64,000 nt of DNA from Sphingobium lignivorans (lineage in GTDB: Bacteria > Pseudomonadota > Alphaproteobacteria > Sphingomonadales > Sphingomonadaceae): assembly GCF_014203955.1 (NCBI RefSeq), contig NZ_JACHKA010000001.1:2511001-2575000 (forward strand). The letters are read 5' to 3'. The notes under the pieces are model-generated. The model was given only the letters and a program-made list of their open reading frames with translations, ran no database searches and had not been told where the DNA came from. Positions 32,188 to 41,970 of the stretch are shown here, in pieces (the stretch's first letter is position 1; each line of letters begins with the position of its first letter). The position numbers and the translations under genes are program-made.

Positions 32188-35040
32188 GTGAGACCATTTT
32201 CCGCATTTCGTTCGCTTGCAACGACATCGTCCATCATCGCCATGGCGTTTTGCCATCACGCGCCGCTCATGGCCCAGCAGGATGATGCGGCGACCTCTTC
32301 GACGGCTGACAATGCGCCGTCCACGGAAGCCATCGTCGTCACCGGCAGTCGGCTGGCCCGGGGAGGCTTTCAGGCTCCCACGCCCGTCACCGTGCTCGGG
32401 CAGGAGGAAATCGCACGGCAGGGTTCAGCGAATATCGGCGACGCGCTGAATCAGCTGCCCTCGTTCCGCGCGCAGTCCACCCCCGCCACGGCCGGCGTGT
32501 CCCTCGCCAACGCGGGCGCACAACTGTCCGACCTTCGGGGCCTTGGCGCCAACCGCACGCTCGTGCTGGTCAATGGACGGCGCTTCATTTCGGGGACGGT
32601 CGCGGGCAATCCCCTCTCCCCTGCCGGCGCGGTCGACCTCAACATGATCCCGACCTCGCTGGTGGCCCGGACGGAGGTGGTGACGGGCGGCGCGTCGGCG
32701 GCCTACGGCTCGGATGCCGTGGCCGGCGTGGTCAACCTGATCCTCGATGACCGGCTGGAAGGCCTGCGCGGTTCGGCACAGCTCGGCATGGCCGAGCGCG
32801 GGGACAATGTGGAGCGCTTCTACTCCCTCGCCGCAGGAACCAGCTTCGCGGGCGGCGCCGGGCACATCGTCCTTGCCGGCGAATATGCCGGTTCCGATGG
32901 CATCGGCTCCTGTTATGATCGCCCGTTCTGCGCGGCGGAAGTCGCGCCCATCACCAACCCGACCCCCCAGGCGAATGGCCTGCCCCGGCAGGTCCTGCTT
33001 CCCAATGCGCGGCCCGCCACGGCCTCATGGGGCGGCCTCATCGTGTCCGGGCCATTGCGCGGCACCGAGTTCGCGGATGACGGGTCCACCTTCCAGCATG
33101 ATTATGGCGTCTATTATGGGGCAGGCCTGTTCCAGTCCGGCGGCAGCGCGGATCCGCGCAATGCCTATTTCGACAATTTCCCGCTCGTCGCGCCGGTCGA
33201 GCGTTATTCGCTCTACGGCCAGTTGCGCTACGATCTGGGGTCGGACCTCGAATTCAAGATGGATGCGTCCTACGGGCGCGTGACGGCGGAACTCGTCGGC
33301 GCGCAGACCCGGGATACCAACATCGTCATCCAGCGCGACAACCCCTTCCTGCCGGAGTCGGTGGTCGACCGCATGACCGCGCTCGGGCTGACGTCCTTCA
33401 CCTTCGGCCGCATCGGCCAGGATCTGGGGCCGATGGTCGGCAGGACGACGCGCGAGACGGCCCGGATCGCTGCCGGGCTGGAGGGCCGGATCGGCCAGGG
33501 CTGGTCATGGGACGTCTATTATCAATACGGCCAGACCGATTATGCGCAGACCGCCTCCAACAACCGCATCAACGACAATTTCCTTCGCGCGGTGGACGCC
33601 GTCGAGGCAAGCGATGGATCGATCGTCTGCCGCTCGACGCTCACCGACCCGACCAATCAGCTGGTCCAGGGCTGCGCGCCGCTGAACCTGTTCGGCCAGA
33701 ACAACTTCTCGGCGGCCGCAAAGGCCTATGCCTATGGAACGGCGCAGCAGAACACCAAGCTCACCCAGCATGTCGTGGCAGCCACGCTGCGCGGCGACCT
33801 TTTCGAAGGCTGGGCGGGCGCCATCCCGGTCGCGATCGGTGCCGAATACCGGGTAGAGGACGCCGAAGGATCAGCCGATCCGGTCTCCACGGCCCTGCGC
33901 TTCTACACCAGCCCGGGCTCCGGCATCACCGGCCCCGCCGTCGAAGTGAAGGAAGCCTTTGCCGAGGCCGCCCTGCCGCTCGCCCGTGACCTGCCCTTCA
34001 TGCAGAGCCTGGAACTGAACGGCGCCGTGCGCGTGACCGATTATTCCACGAGCGGCACGGTCACGACGTGGAAAGTCGGCGGCGTCTGGGACGTCTCCAG
34101 CCTCCTGCGCGTGCGCGCGACACGGTCGCGTGATATCCGCGCACCCAATTTCTTCGAGCTCTACAGCCCGCCCAGCACTTCCTTCCAGCGCATCGACGAC
34201 CCGCGCTTCGACGGTGCCAGCGAGCTGGTGCCCGTGCTGATCGGCGGGAACGAGCAGCTGAGGCCGGAAACGGCGGACACCTTCACCGCGGGCGTCGTGG
34301 TCTCGCCGATGCGTGGTCTTCGCATCGCGGCCGACTATTACGACATCAGGCTCGACGGCGCGATCTCCACGCTGGGCGGCGGGACGATCGTCGCGCGGTG
34401 CGAGCAGGGCGCGACCGAGTTCTGCGCACTGATCGATCGCGACCCCGTGACCCAGCAATTGCTGGGCGTGCGGAACATCAATCTCAACGTCAATTCCCTC
34501 AAGGTCCGGGGCGTTGACTTCGAGGCGAGCTACCGCACAGGGCTGGCGGACGGGACACTGGATATCCGCCTGCTCGGCACGCATGTGATCGATCTCATCA
34601 CGGTCGACAGCGGCGGGACCGTCGATCGCGCCGGCATGAATGGTGCCCCGACATCGCAGACATCAGGCGTGCCCAGCTGGACCGTGACGGGCAATATCGG
34701 GTGGTCCAAGGGGCCGTTCGCCGCACAGCTGCAGGGCCGCTATGTCTCGTCCGGCGTGTATAATGCGCTGCTCATCGGCCCCGGCGAGGAGGGATACGCC
34801 CCGACCGCGCCGAACAGCATCAGCGACAACAGGATCGGCGCGCGGGTCTATCTCAACCTGAACTCGCAGATCACCGTCTATGAATCGGGCAGGCAGAAGC
34901 TGGAGCTGTTCGGCGTCGCGAACAATCTGCTCGATACGATGCCGCCCAACAACACCCCGTCAAGCTCCGGCCCGGGCAATGCCGTGCTCTACGACGTGAT
35001 CGGCCGCGCCTACAAGATCGGCGTCCGCTTCGCTTACTGA
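32188..35040 (+). CDS. TonB-dependent receptor (sulfatase-linked)
   Basis: Outer-membrane active transporter of 950 aa. Signal peptide to about residue 29 (PLMAQ), then a TonB-box-like segment EAIVVTGSRL, plug domain (about 55-180, with NLRDLRG-type motif, TLVLVNGRRF and GSDAVAGVVNLI) and a 22-strand barrel ending with aromatic-terminated YKIGVRFAY. No STN domain. GTG start at 32188 with GGGAGG. It is co-transcribed with the sulfatase; the TetR regulator upstream probably controls both. Confidence 0.9.
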   Translation: MRPFSAFRSLATTSSIIAMAFCHHAPLMAQQDDAATSSTADNAPSTEAIVVTGSRLARGGFQAPTPVTVLGQEEIARQGSANIGDALNQLPSFRAQSTPATAGVSLANAGAQLSDLRGLGANRTLVLVNGRRFISGTVAGNPLSPAGAVDLNMIPTSLVARTEVVTGGASAAYGSDAVAGVVNLILDDRLEGLRGSAQLGMAERGDNVERFYSLAAGTSFAGGAGHIVLAGEYAGSDGIGSCYDRPFCAAEVAPITNPTPQANGLPRQVLLPNARPATASWGGLIVSGPLRGTEFADDGSTFQHDYGVYYGAGLFQSGGSADPRNAYFDNFPLVAPVERYSLYGQLRYDLGSDLEFKMDASYGRVTAELVGAQTRDTNIVIQRDNPFLPESVVDRMTALGLTSFTFGRIGQDLGPMVGRTTRETARIAAGLEGRIGQGWSWDVYYQYGQTDYAQTASNNRINDNFLRAVDAVEASDGSIVCRSTLTDPTNQLVQGCAPLNLFGQNNFSAAAKAYAYGTAQQNTKLTQHVVAATLRGDLFEGWAGAIPVAIGAEYRVEDAEGSADPVSTALRFYTSPGSGITGPAVEVKEAFAEAALPLARDLPFMQSLELNGAVRVTDYSTSGTVTTWKVGGVWDVSSLLRVRATRSRDIRAPNFFELYSPPSTSFQRIDDPRFDGASELVPVLIGGNEQLRPETADTFTAGVVVSPMRGLRIAADYYDIRLDGAISTLGGGTIVARCEQGATEFCALIDRDPVTQQLLGVRNINLNVNSLKVRGVDFEASYRTGLADGTLDIRLLGTHVIDLITVDSGGTVDRAGMNGAPTSQTSGVPSWTVTGNIGWSKGPFAAQLQGRYVSSGVYNALLIGPGEEGYAPTAPNSISDNRIGARVYLNLNSQITVYESGRQKLELFGVANNLLDTMPPNNTPSSSGPGNAVLYDVIGRAYKIGVRFAY

Positions 35041-35060
35041 GCGCAAGACCATCTGGTCGT

Positions 35061-35088
35061 GAGGCAGCCGGTCCGGATCGGCTGCCTC
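35061..35088. terminator. Terminator candidate between convergent TonB receptor genes
   Basis: Perfect ten-pair stem GAGGCAGCCG-GTCCGGAT-CGGCTGCCTC midway between the two convergent stop codons. A smaller hairpin GACC-ATCT-GGTC precedes it at 35047. No clear T run. Confidence 0.5.
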
Positions 35089-35096
35089 CGGTCGGG

Positions 35097-38000
35097 TCAT
35101 AAAGCGATTTTCATGTCGAGCCGGACGAACCGTCCGAGCGGATCGTAGAATTGCGGGAAGGTGTTGCCGTTGCCGAGCACGCCGATCAGCGAGTCCGCCG
35201 CGACCAGAGGCGGGTCGCGGTCCAGCACATTCAGTACCGACAGGCTGAGCGTCAGACGGCTGGAGGCCGGGATGGCCAGGCTCAGGTCAAAATAGTCCTG
35301 GCGAGGGATCTTCCCGCGATCGGGCGAAACGGCCCCGGCGAGAAGCGGATCGGCACTGCTCCGGTCGACCCGGACGGCGCCCAGCCGACGCCAGGTCAGC
35401 ATCGTGGAGATTGCCCCGTCCGTCACCCAGGTCACCGATGCACGCTGGCGCCAGCGAGGCGTCGGCAGGCCGCACACCAGCCCATACAGCCCCACACAAT
35501 CGAAGCGGCCAAGTTCAGGCGCGCGCTCGGCCTGCTGACGGAAGACGTGGCTGGCGACGAGCGAGAGCCGTATCTCCCCACCCGGCCCGGCCGGCAGAGC
35601 CATAGTGTAGCGCAGACCGATATCCACACCGGAGGTCGACAGGGCGCCGATGTTGCGCAACGGATCGGCGACATAGCCGTCGTTGCCAAGGTCGAGCGAG
35701 CCGTTGATGGGCGATCGATGGACCAGCTGGCACAGGCTCGGGGCGCCGGTCTGTACGCAGTTGGCGAGGATAAGATTGGCCCCGATCTGGCCGATCGCGT
35801 TGCGTACGCGGATGTCGAAATAATCCAGGCTCAGGCTGAAGCGCGGCATCTCCGGCGGCGCGATGCTGACGCCGAGCGTGAGAGTGTCGGCTATCTCGGG
35901 CTGCAACGCCGGGTTCCCACCGGTGCGAATGTTGAACAGCCGGGCCGGATTGACGGCGATGTTGCCGAACTGGGCCGCCGTGACGCCGGATGCCGCGCAG
36001 GCCGCGAAGTCGTTGCCGTTCACGAGGCCGTTCGTCGCGGGGCCGGCGCAGGGATCCCAGCCACTGAACGTCGGATTGCGGGCTGGTGCAAACAGTTCGG
36101 CCACATTTGGCGCGCGCACGGCACGATTATAGCTTCCCCGCAAGCTCAGCCCGCGCCTTGCCCAGGTGAAACCGGCCTTGCGACTGTGTGACCAGCCCGA
36201 TGTCGAATAGCGGCTGATGCGCCCTCCGAATTCCAGCGTGATCCGTCCGACCGCATGGGCGACGCCGGTCAGCGGCAATTGCAATTCGCCGAAGGCTTCC
36301 ACCACATCGAACGCGCCATGCTGGTCGAGCCGGCGAGTCCCGCTCTGGCCCGAAAGGTCGCCGCTTTCGAAGGTCTCGTTGAAGTCGAGGGCGAGTATCT
36401 CACGACGATATTCACCGCCGATCACCACGCCGACCGCCTCGCCAGCCCATGGGCTGCGGATTCCCGCCGCGTCCAACCGACCGGTCAGAGCCACATTTGC
36501 CACCCACTCCTCAGTGCGCCCACGCATCGAGGCCGTCGCGGCAAGATAGTCCACGGCTTGCTGGTCGGCCGGGCCCACGCGCCAGACATCATAGGGGCGG
36601 CAGGCCAGGTCGATTCCGGTCAGGACGGCAGCGCAGACCGGACGCCCGACAGTCGGACTGGCAGGCCTGTCATCCAGCGTCACATCAAGGGCCCGCCCGA
36701 TGCGCGTCCGGGAGAGATCGCCGGTGAAGACTTCCCGAAGATCGACCCGGCCATATTGCACATGGCTTTCATACTGCCAGTCCGCGTTCGCTTCGCCCCG
36801 CAGCCCCACAATGGCGCGGAACGAGCGATGCCGGATATCGTCCACCCTCGGCCCGCCTTCGACATTGCGGCGCCCGATCGACACAAGACGCCGCGCGCCC
36901 GTCCCCGCGGCGATTCCACAAACGGCGTCCTGCTGGCTCGCGGAAAGCAGCGGATTGTCGCACGCGATGGGGAAGAGCTCACCGAATATGCCCGAGGGCG
37001 CAATGCGGGCCCGGGTGTGGTCATCCGCGATCATGAATTCCGCGAAGGGGACGAAAGCGGAGCTCAACTCGTAATGACCGATCAGCCCTGCCGCGATCCG
37101 GCGATCGGGCCGCTGGAGGTGATTGTCGGGCGCGTAATTGAAGGAATCGCGACTGGTCACATAAGGGCGGAATCCGTCAGAACCCGGATCGAGCGTGACC
37201 GCCGGCCCCGCCCCACCGTCCAGGATGAAACGGGCCGGGACCGTCGTGCTGGAGCCCAGGCAGCTCAGCGCATTGTCGGTCGCGCGGGCCCTGCTCAGCC
37301 CGCAGGCGCTGTAATCCCGCTGTCGCTGCAAGACCCCATCCACCTGCCGGAACGTGCTATAGGCCACGATATGCCCTCGGTCCCCCAGCCGCGAGCCCGC
37401 CTGAAGAGTCACTTCGCGGCTCCATCCGTCAGCGACCAGTCCCGCCGGGGACGCATAGCCCGCTCTCGTCACGATGGCTCGCGCCGGACTGTCATTGTCA
37501 TGGATATAGGCGCCGAGGCTCGCGGAGGCAGTCACGCCCTCGAAATGATCGTCGGTAATGAAATTGATTACGCCGGCGACGGCATCGGACCCGTAGATGC
37601 TCGATCCGCCGCCGGAAACCACCTCCATCCGCTTCACCACCGGCAGGGGAATGCTGTTGAGATCGGCCACCAGAGCCAGCGGATCGCCGGGCATCATGCG
37701 GCGTCCATTGATGAGCAGCAGCGTGCGCGCGCTGCCCAGGCCGCGCAAATTGACCGTGGCGGTGCCGGTCGCCTGACCGGAAAGGAAGGCGCCCTGCTCG
37801 GTGCCGGCGAATGGAAGGCTGGCGACCAGATCCTCGGCCCTGAGCATCTGCCCGGGATGCTGCGCAGCGAGATCCAGCGAGAAGACCGGGCCGACCGGCT
37901 CCTCGCTCGGGGGGCGGATGCGCGAGCCGGTGAGGATGATCGTTTCCTCAGCGGGCGCCGCACCCACCTGAGCGAGCGATGGCGGTGCCCGTGCAGGCCT

Positions 38001-38378
38001 CGTCGCGATGCTGGCCCGTCTCGCCCTCGTGATCACGAAAATGCCGCTGGGCCTGCGCGCAGCCCGCAATCCGGTTCCGGCCAGCATCCGGCGCAGAGCT
38101 TCGGCCGTGCCCAGCCGTCCCGCGATCGCGTGCGTGCGGAACCCAGCCACGTCTTCTTCCCGAAAAGCGATCTGCGCGCCGGTAAGGCGACCGAGGGTGC
38201 GGAGAGCGTCGCCGGCCGGACCCGAGGCGACCCGCACGACGTCATCGCGTACCTGGTCCCGCGCAGCAACCGGACTGGCCATCGACGCCGCGAGCGCCAG
38301 CACGAGACAGGACGAGCGGAAAAGCAGGACGTGAACCGAAAAGGCCCTCGACCGAACTCTGCAGATGAGACACGTCAA
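35097..38378 (-). CDS. TonB-dependent transducer receptor with STN domain (FecA-like)
   Basis: 1093 aa. Signal peptide to about residue 39; STN signalling domain about 45-120 (VASGPAGDALRTLGRLTGAQ...); plug with TIILTGSRI, NLRGLGSARTLLLINGRR and GSDAVAGVINFI; then a barrel ending FVRLDMKIAL. The STN domain contacts a FecR anti-sigma in the periplasm, so this receptor both imports and signals. It follows fecI and fecR in the same direction. Its barrel is clearly paralogous to the receptor at 42964. The start is TTG at 38378 with GGAG six bases upstream; a later GTG is possible. Confidence 0.9.
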   Translation of the reverse strand: MTCLICRVRSRAFSVHVLLFRSSCLVLALAASMASPVAARDQVRDDVVRVASGPAGDALRTLGRLTGAQIAFREEDVAGFRTHAIAGRLGTAEALRRMLAGTGLRAARRPSGIFVITRARRASIATRPARAPPSLAQVGAAPAEETIILTGSRIRPPSEEPVGPVFSLDLAAQHPGQMLRAEDLVASLPFAGTEQGAFLSGQATGTATVNLRGLGSARTLLLINGRRMMPGDPLALVADLNSIPLPVVKRMEVVSGGGSSIYGSDAVAGVINFITDDHFEGVTASASLGAYIHDNDSPARAIVTRAGYASPAGLVADGWSREVTLQAGSRLGDRGHIVAYSTFRQVDGVLQRQRDYSACGLSRARATDNALSCLGSSTTVPARFILDGGAGPAVTLDPGSDGFRPYVTSRDSFNYAPDNHLQRPDRRIAAGLIGHYELSSAFVPFAEFMIADDHTRARIAPSGIFGELFPIACDNPLLSASQQDAVCGIAAGTGARRLVSIGRRNVEGGPRVDDIRHRSFRAIVGLRGEANADWQYESHVQYGRVDLREVFTGDLSRTRIGRALDVTLDDRPASPTVGRPVCAAVLTGIDLACRPYDVWRVGPADQQAVDYLAATASMRGRTEEWVANVALTGRLDAAGIRSPWAGEAVGVVIGGEYRREILALDFNETFESGDLSGQSGTRRLDQHGAFDVVEAFGELQLPLTGVAHAVGRITLEFGGRISRYSTSGWSHSRKAGFTWARRGLSLRGSYNRAVRAPNVAELFAPARNPTFSGWDPCAGPATNGLVNGNDFAACAASGVTAAQFGNIAVNPARLFNIRTGGNPALQPEIADTLTLGVSIAPPEMPRFSLSLDYFDIRVRNAIGQIGANLILANCVQTGAPSLCQLVHRSPINGSLDLGNDGYVADPLRNIGALSTSGVDIGLRYTMALPAGPGGEIRLSLVASHVFRQQAERAPELGRFDCVGLYGLVCGLPTPRWRQRASVTWVTDGAISTMLTWRRLGAVRVDRSSADPLLAGAVSPDRGKIPRQDYFDLSLAIPASSRLTLSLSVLNVLDRDPPLVAADSLIGVLGNGNTFPQFYDPLGRFVRLDMKIAL

Positions 38379-38401
38379 CTGCTTCTCCGCATGTGCCCGG
38401 C

Positions 38402-39379
38402 TCAGCGTCTCCCGGGTTCGAAGCGGATCACCTTGCCATCGGTCTCTGCCCGTACATCGAGCAGAGACGTCACGGCGTCCACGAAGCCGTCGATCTCCCC
38501 GGATCGGAATACGCCGCTCACCTTGAAGGATGCGACGGCAGGGTCAACCTCGATCTGCCTCGTCGCCATGCGATTGACGCGCTGGACGGCGATGGCCAGC
38601 GTTTCGTCGACAAGGACCACCTCGCCCGTGACCCAGGCCCTGCTGCGATCGTCCAGCAGGCGCTCCATGAGCGCCGGCCGGCCATCGCCATGGATCACGA
38701 GCCGCGTCCCCGGCTTCAGCGCCTGCTCGAAGCGATGTGCCGGCGACCGCACGATGACGCCCCCTTCATACAGTTCGACCTGGATCTGGTCGTCCAGACG
38801 CTCGACCGAGAACAATGTCCCCGTTGCGGTGACGCTGATCCCGCTCGCCGCGACCACGAAAGGCCTCGCCTTGTCCGATCGGACGGCGAAGAGAGCCCGC
38901 CCCCCCGCCAGTTCGAGCGCGCGTGACTGGCTCGTATCGCGCATCAGGACCCTGCTGTCGCCATCGAGCGTGACGACAGATCCGTCGGGTAACGTGGTCA
39001 CCCTGCGCTCTCCGGCCGCCGTGCGCAGATCGACAGGCGCGGTCGGGGGCACCCCGGAAGGGATCATGACCAGCGCCAGGGAGGCCGCCAGGGCCATCGC
39101 GGCAACGGCGCCACCGCCAAGGAACCATCTCCGGTCGATGCGCCGCACCTCGGGTGCCGGCTCTGCCGGTGCAGGCTCTGCCGGTGCCATCGCCTCCGGG
39201 CGCTCCTGCAGCGCATCCCAGGTTTCGCTCACGCGCGTGAACGCTTCCAGATTGGCCGGCGCTGCGGCCAGCCATCGGTCAAAGGCGGCGCCTTCTTCGG
39301 CCGTCAATCGTCCCTGCAACAGCAGGGCATACCACTGCGCGGCCGCATCGATGGGGTCGTGGGGGGCATGCATCGTCAT
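38402..39379 (-). CDS. FecR-family anti-sigma/sigma-regulator
   Basis: 325 aa. N-terminal cytoplasmic DUF4880-like part (about 10-60, AAQWYALLLQGRLTAEEGAAFDRWL), one membrane helix about 84-106 (GGGAVAAMALAASLALVMIP), a periplasmic FecR domain about 115-215 (GERRVTTLPDGSVVTLDGDS, VTATGTLFSV), and a C-terminal STN-like portion. It relays ligand occupancy of the transducer receptor to the sigma factor. Start ATG 39379 overlaps the sigma stop by four bases; the receptor gene starts 23 bases downstream. Confidence 0.92.
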   Translation of the reverse strand: MTMHAPHDPIDAAAQWYALLLQGRLTAEEGAAFDRWLAAAPANLEAFTRVSETWDALQERPEAMAPAEPAPAEPAPEVRRIDRRWFLGGGAVAAMALAASLALVMIPSGVPPTAPVDLRTAAGERRVTTLPDGSVVTLDGDSRVLMRDTSQSRALELAGGRALFAVRSDKARPFVVAASGISVTATGTLFSVERLDDQIQVELYEGGVIVRSPAHRFEQALKPGTRLVIHGDGRPALMERLLDDRSRAWVTGEVVLVDETLAIAVQRVNRMATRQIEVDPAVASFKVSGVFRSGEIDGFVDAVTSLLDVRAETDGKVIRFEPGRR

Positions 39380-39912
39380 TTCGGATCCCCCAGCCGACGC
39401 ACCAGATGGGCGATGGCCTGCGCCAGTCCCTTCTCCACCGTGCTCAGCGATACACCGAGCCGATCGGCGATCTCGCGCTGGGAGACATTCTCGAACCGGG
39501 CGAGCATGAAAATCGTGCGCGTCCGTTCGCTCAGTTCCTGCAGGGCCTGGGTGACGATGGCCAGTCGCTCCCGACCAATCAACACGCGCTCAGGATCGAT
39601 CACGTCGATGTCCGATGAAACAGCGGCAATATCCTTGCTGTGGCGCATCCGGACCGCCAGCCTGCGCGAGCGATCCGCCAGCAGATTGGCCGCGACACCG
39701 AACAGATAGGCGTCGATGCGATCGGCTCCCTCCCCGTGCCGGTCCGTCCGGATCAAGACTTCCTGCGCCATGTCCTCGGCATCGGCATAGGCGACGCCGC
39801 GACGCAAGAAATAAGTGATGAGGGGCAACCGAAAACGGCCGTTGAGCGCGGTCATGGTGGCGGCCGGCACATCCGTGCCGCCACATAGCCTCAACCGGTC
39901 AGCAGCGGCCAT
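39376..39912 (-). CDS. FecI-like ECF sigma factor
   Basis: 178 aa. Region 2 (about 25-90; YFLRRGVAYADAEDMAQEVLIR, AYLFGVAANLLAD) and region 4 (about 120-172; LSERTRTIFMLARFENVSQREIADRLGVSLSTVEKGL). No anti-sigma anchor or extra domain. ATG 39912 with GGGGAG; Met20 (39855) is an alternative. It lies 112 bases after paralogue D and directly upstream of fecR, so it may be read both from the operon promoter and from its own. Expected targets are this operon and the TonB receptor promoters. Confidence 0.92.
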   Translation of the reverse strand: MAAADRLRLCGGTDVPAATMTALNGRFRLPLITYFLRRGVAYADAEDMAQEVLIRTDRHGEGADRIDAYLFGVAANLLADRSRRLAVRMRHSKDIAAVSSDIDVIDPERVLIGRERLAIVTQALQELSERTRTIFMLARFENVSQREIADRLGVSLSTVEKGLAQAIAHLVRRLGDPK

Positions 39913-40024
39913 GGCCAGCGCTCCCCGTCGGCCGGACGCAGGCGAACGGGATGCCGGCGCTCTGCGCCGCGCGATCTCTGCTTTCCGTCCGCCTGTCCGT
40001 CATGTCGTTCCGATACCGTATCCG

Positions 40025-40975
40025 TCAGCGGCCCTGCCAGCCATCCGGCTGGCCATAAGGCAAGCCGACTTCGACCGCTTCGATCGCCCGGATCTTGTTG
40101 TCACGGATATTGAAGGCTTCCGCGATCAGCACATGGCTCGGTATCCGTGCATTGGCCGGCATCGCAACCTTGCCGTGCGTGGGCGAGTCGACTTCCTTGA
40201 TCGTCCCCGGATGGACGAACATGAACATGCCCACCACATTGCCCCGCTCCTCGTCGACCAGCACATAACGGCGCGGCTCGACGCGCTGGATGTAGCGCCA
40301 AAGTCCGGTCTTCATGTTCTGGTCGCACGTCATGTTGAACGGGTTGAAGGCCGGATCCGGAAAGCTCGGCGACTTGTGCTCCGGATTGTTCGTGGTCTGG
40401 ATGCCGTTCTCGACCCTGTTGCAATCGCTGGTGAAGGCCACGGGGGCACCACTGGTCAATCCGTTGAAGTAGCTGTCCGCTGCCTTCACCAGCGCCTCAC
40501 GGGACGGCCGCTGCCCCTTGGGGAGCGTTTCGTCGAAAGCGGGCATCTTGGCGCGCGCTTCCAGTTTCGCGACGTGTTCGGCATTGCGATAAATCAGCAT
40601 CTCGGCTTCGGCGACCTTGCGATCGACCACCTTGAGGCGCAGCGAGACGAGCACCGGGCGATCCGCCTCACGCGCCGTCCCGAACCAGACCACCTGGCCG
40701 GCCGGAACGTCCGCGAAATAACGGCTGTAGCTGCCCTTGTTCTGGTACGTCGCCCAGAAGCCGTCCCCCAGCGTCAGCGGCACGCTGTTTTCGGTATAGT
40801 GAAATCCGGCCGCGACCGGAACCTTCGCGGGATCCTTCGCGTCCATGGCCGCCATGAAGCCGGCAGCGACACCCTCCAGGCACGCACGGTCGCAGCTCGC
40901 CTGAGCCAGGGCCGGTGATGCCGCGATGGCGGCAAAGCCCAGCAGCGCAGTGGCGATCGTCTTCCTCAAACCCAT
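40025..40975 (-). CDS. Secreted DUF8021-like protein, paralogue D
   Basis: 316 aa with a signal peptide (ATALLGFAAIAASPALAQA). The mature protein begins CDRACLEG. It shows the family's repeated motif twice: YTENS...GDGFW in the first half and VENGIQTTNN in the second, then YVLVDEERG. This suggests two NTF2/SnoaL-like units in tandem (from memory the family resembles DUF8021). Enzymatic function is unknown. Fourth and last of the secreted paralogues before the sigma factor. ATG 40975 with GGGAG. Confidence 0.75.
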   Translation of the reverse strand: MGLRKTIATALLGFAAIAASPALAQASCDRACLEGVAAGFMAAMDAKDPAKVPVAAGFHYTENSVPLTLGDGFWATYQNKGSYSRYFADVPAGQVVWFGTAREADRPVLVSLRLKVVDRKVAEAEMLIYRNAEHVAKLEARAKMPAFDETLPKGQRPSREALVKAADSYFNGLTSGAPVAFTSDCNRVENGIQTTNNPEHKSPSFPDPAFNPFNMTCDQNMKTGLWRYIQRVEPRRYVLVDEERGNVVGMFMFVHPGTIKEVDSPTHGKVAMPANARIPSHVLIAEAFNIRDNKIRAIEAVEVGLPYGQPDGWQGR

Positions 40976-40998
40976 TCTCGATACTCCCGCGACAATCA

Positions 40999-41970
40999 TC
41001 AATCCCATCCGCTTCCGCGGCCATAAGCATAGCTCGTGCCGATCGCCTCGATCCGGCGAACGCCCGTCCTGTCGACCTTGAAAGCTTCGAAAATGCCGAC
41101 GCTGCTGGGACGGAGAAGATTGGGGGGCACCGCGACCGGGCCGCCCTTCGTGTCGAGCGTCTTCTTGTCCCCGTCATGCTCGAACAGCGCCATGCCCACC
41201 ACGATGCCGCGTTCCTCGTCGACGATCGTGTAGCGACGATACTGGATACGGCTGACGAAATCGAAGAAGCGACTGTCGATGTTGTCCTTGCAGTTGAGGC
41301 TGTAAGGCTGGAACTCGGACTCGAAGCTGCGCGACCGATAGGTGGGATTGCTGGTGGTCTGGAGGCCGTTCTCAAGACGGAAGCAGTCGCTGGCAAAGGT
41401 GATACCGGCAGAACTGTCCTGTTCGATCGCGTCGAAATAGCGATCCGCCACCTGGATCAGACTATTGCGCGAGAGGCGCTGCGCCGCCGGAACCGGCTGG
41501 CTCCAGAGAGGGTCCACGCCCTTGGCATTGAGCGCCGCCGCGTGGGGTGCATTACGCACGACGATGATCTCCGACTCGCGGATCGCCTTGTTCACGACCT
41601 TGAGGCGGACGGTCAGCAGCCCGTCGATGCCATTCTCCTGCATCGTCGCAAAGGCGTTTATCTCGCCGCGTGCCGCGTCCGAGAAATTGACGCGATAAGC
41701 GCCGAGATCGCTCCCGAGCGACCAGAATCCTTTGTTCAGCGGAAGCTCGACGCCGTTCTCCGTGTGACGGAAGTCGCGCGCCAGCGGCAGGCTCGAGGCA
41801 TCATGTGCGCGCATCGCCTTGAGATAGGCGTCCATCACGCTCTCGAGGCAGGCCCGCTCGCAATCCATTTCGCCCGGCTTGGGCGGCGCGCCATGCGGGG
41901 CGGGAGATGCAACCGAGGCACCCGGCGGCGCCACCGCAAGCAGAGCGGCGACAAGGGACAGACGGATCAT
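40999..41970 (-). CDS. Secreted DUF8021-like protein, paralogue C
   Basis: 323 aa. Signal peptide MIRLSLVAALLAVAPPGASV, then CERACLES (the Asp of the motif is Glu here), HTENGVEL...GFW, LENGLQTTSN and YTIVDEERG. The GDG of the first half is NKG, a divergence from A, B and D. The ATG overlaps the stop of paralogue B by four bases (ATGA), and paralogue D starts 23 bases after its stop. Function unknown. Confidence 0.75.
   Translation of the reverse strand: MIRLSLVAALLAVAPPGASVASPAPHGAPPKPGEMDCERACLESVMDAYLKAMRAHDASSLPLARDFRHTENGVELPLNKGFWSLGSDLGAYRVNFSDAARGEINAFATMQENGIDGLLTVRLKVVNKAIRESEIIVVRNAPHAAALNAKGVDPLWSQPVPAAQRLSRNSLIQVADRYFDAIEQDSSAGITFASDCFRLENGLQTTSNPTYRSRSFESEFQPYSLNCKDNIDSRFFDFVSRIQYRRYTIVDEERGIVVGMALFEHDGDKKTLDTKGGPVAVPPNLLRPSSVGIFEAFKVDRTGVRRIEAIGTSYAYGRGSGWD

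Noticed and set aside
36255-39509. 1084-aa plus-strand open frame opposite the STN receptor and fecR
   Set aside because: Shadow of the receptor and fecR; its translation is low complexity (Arg/Pro/Ala) without conserved motifs.
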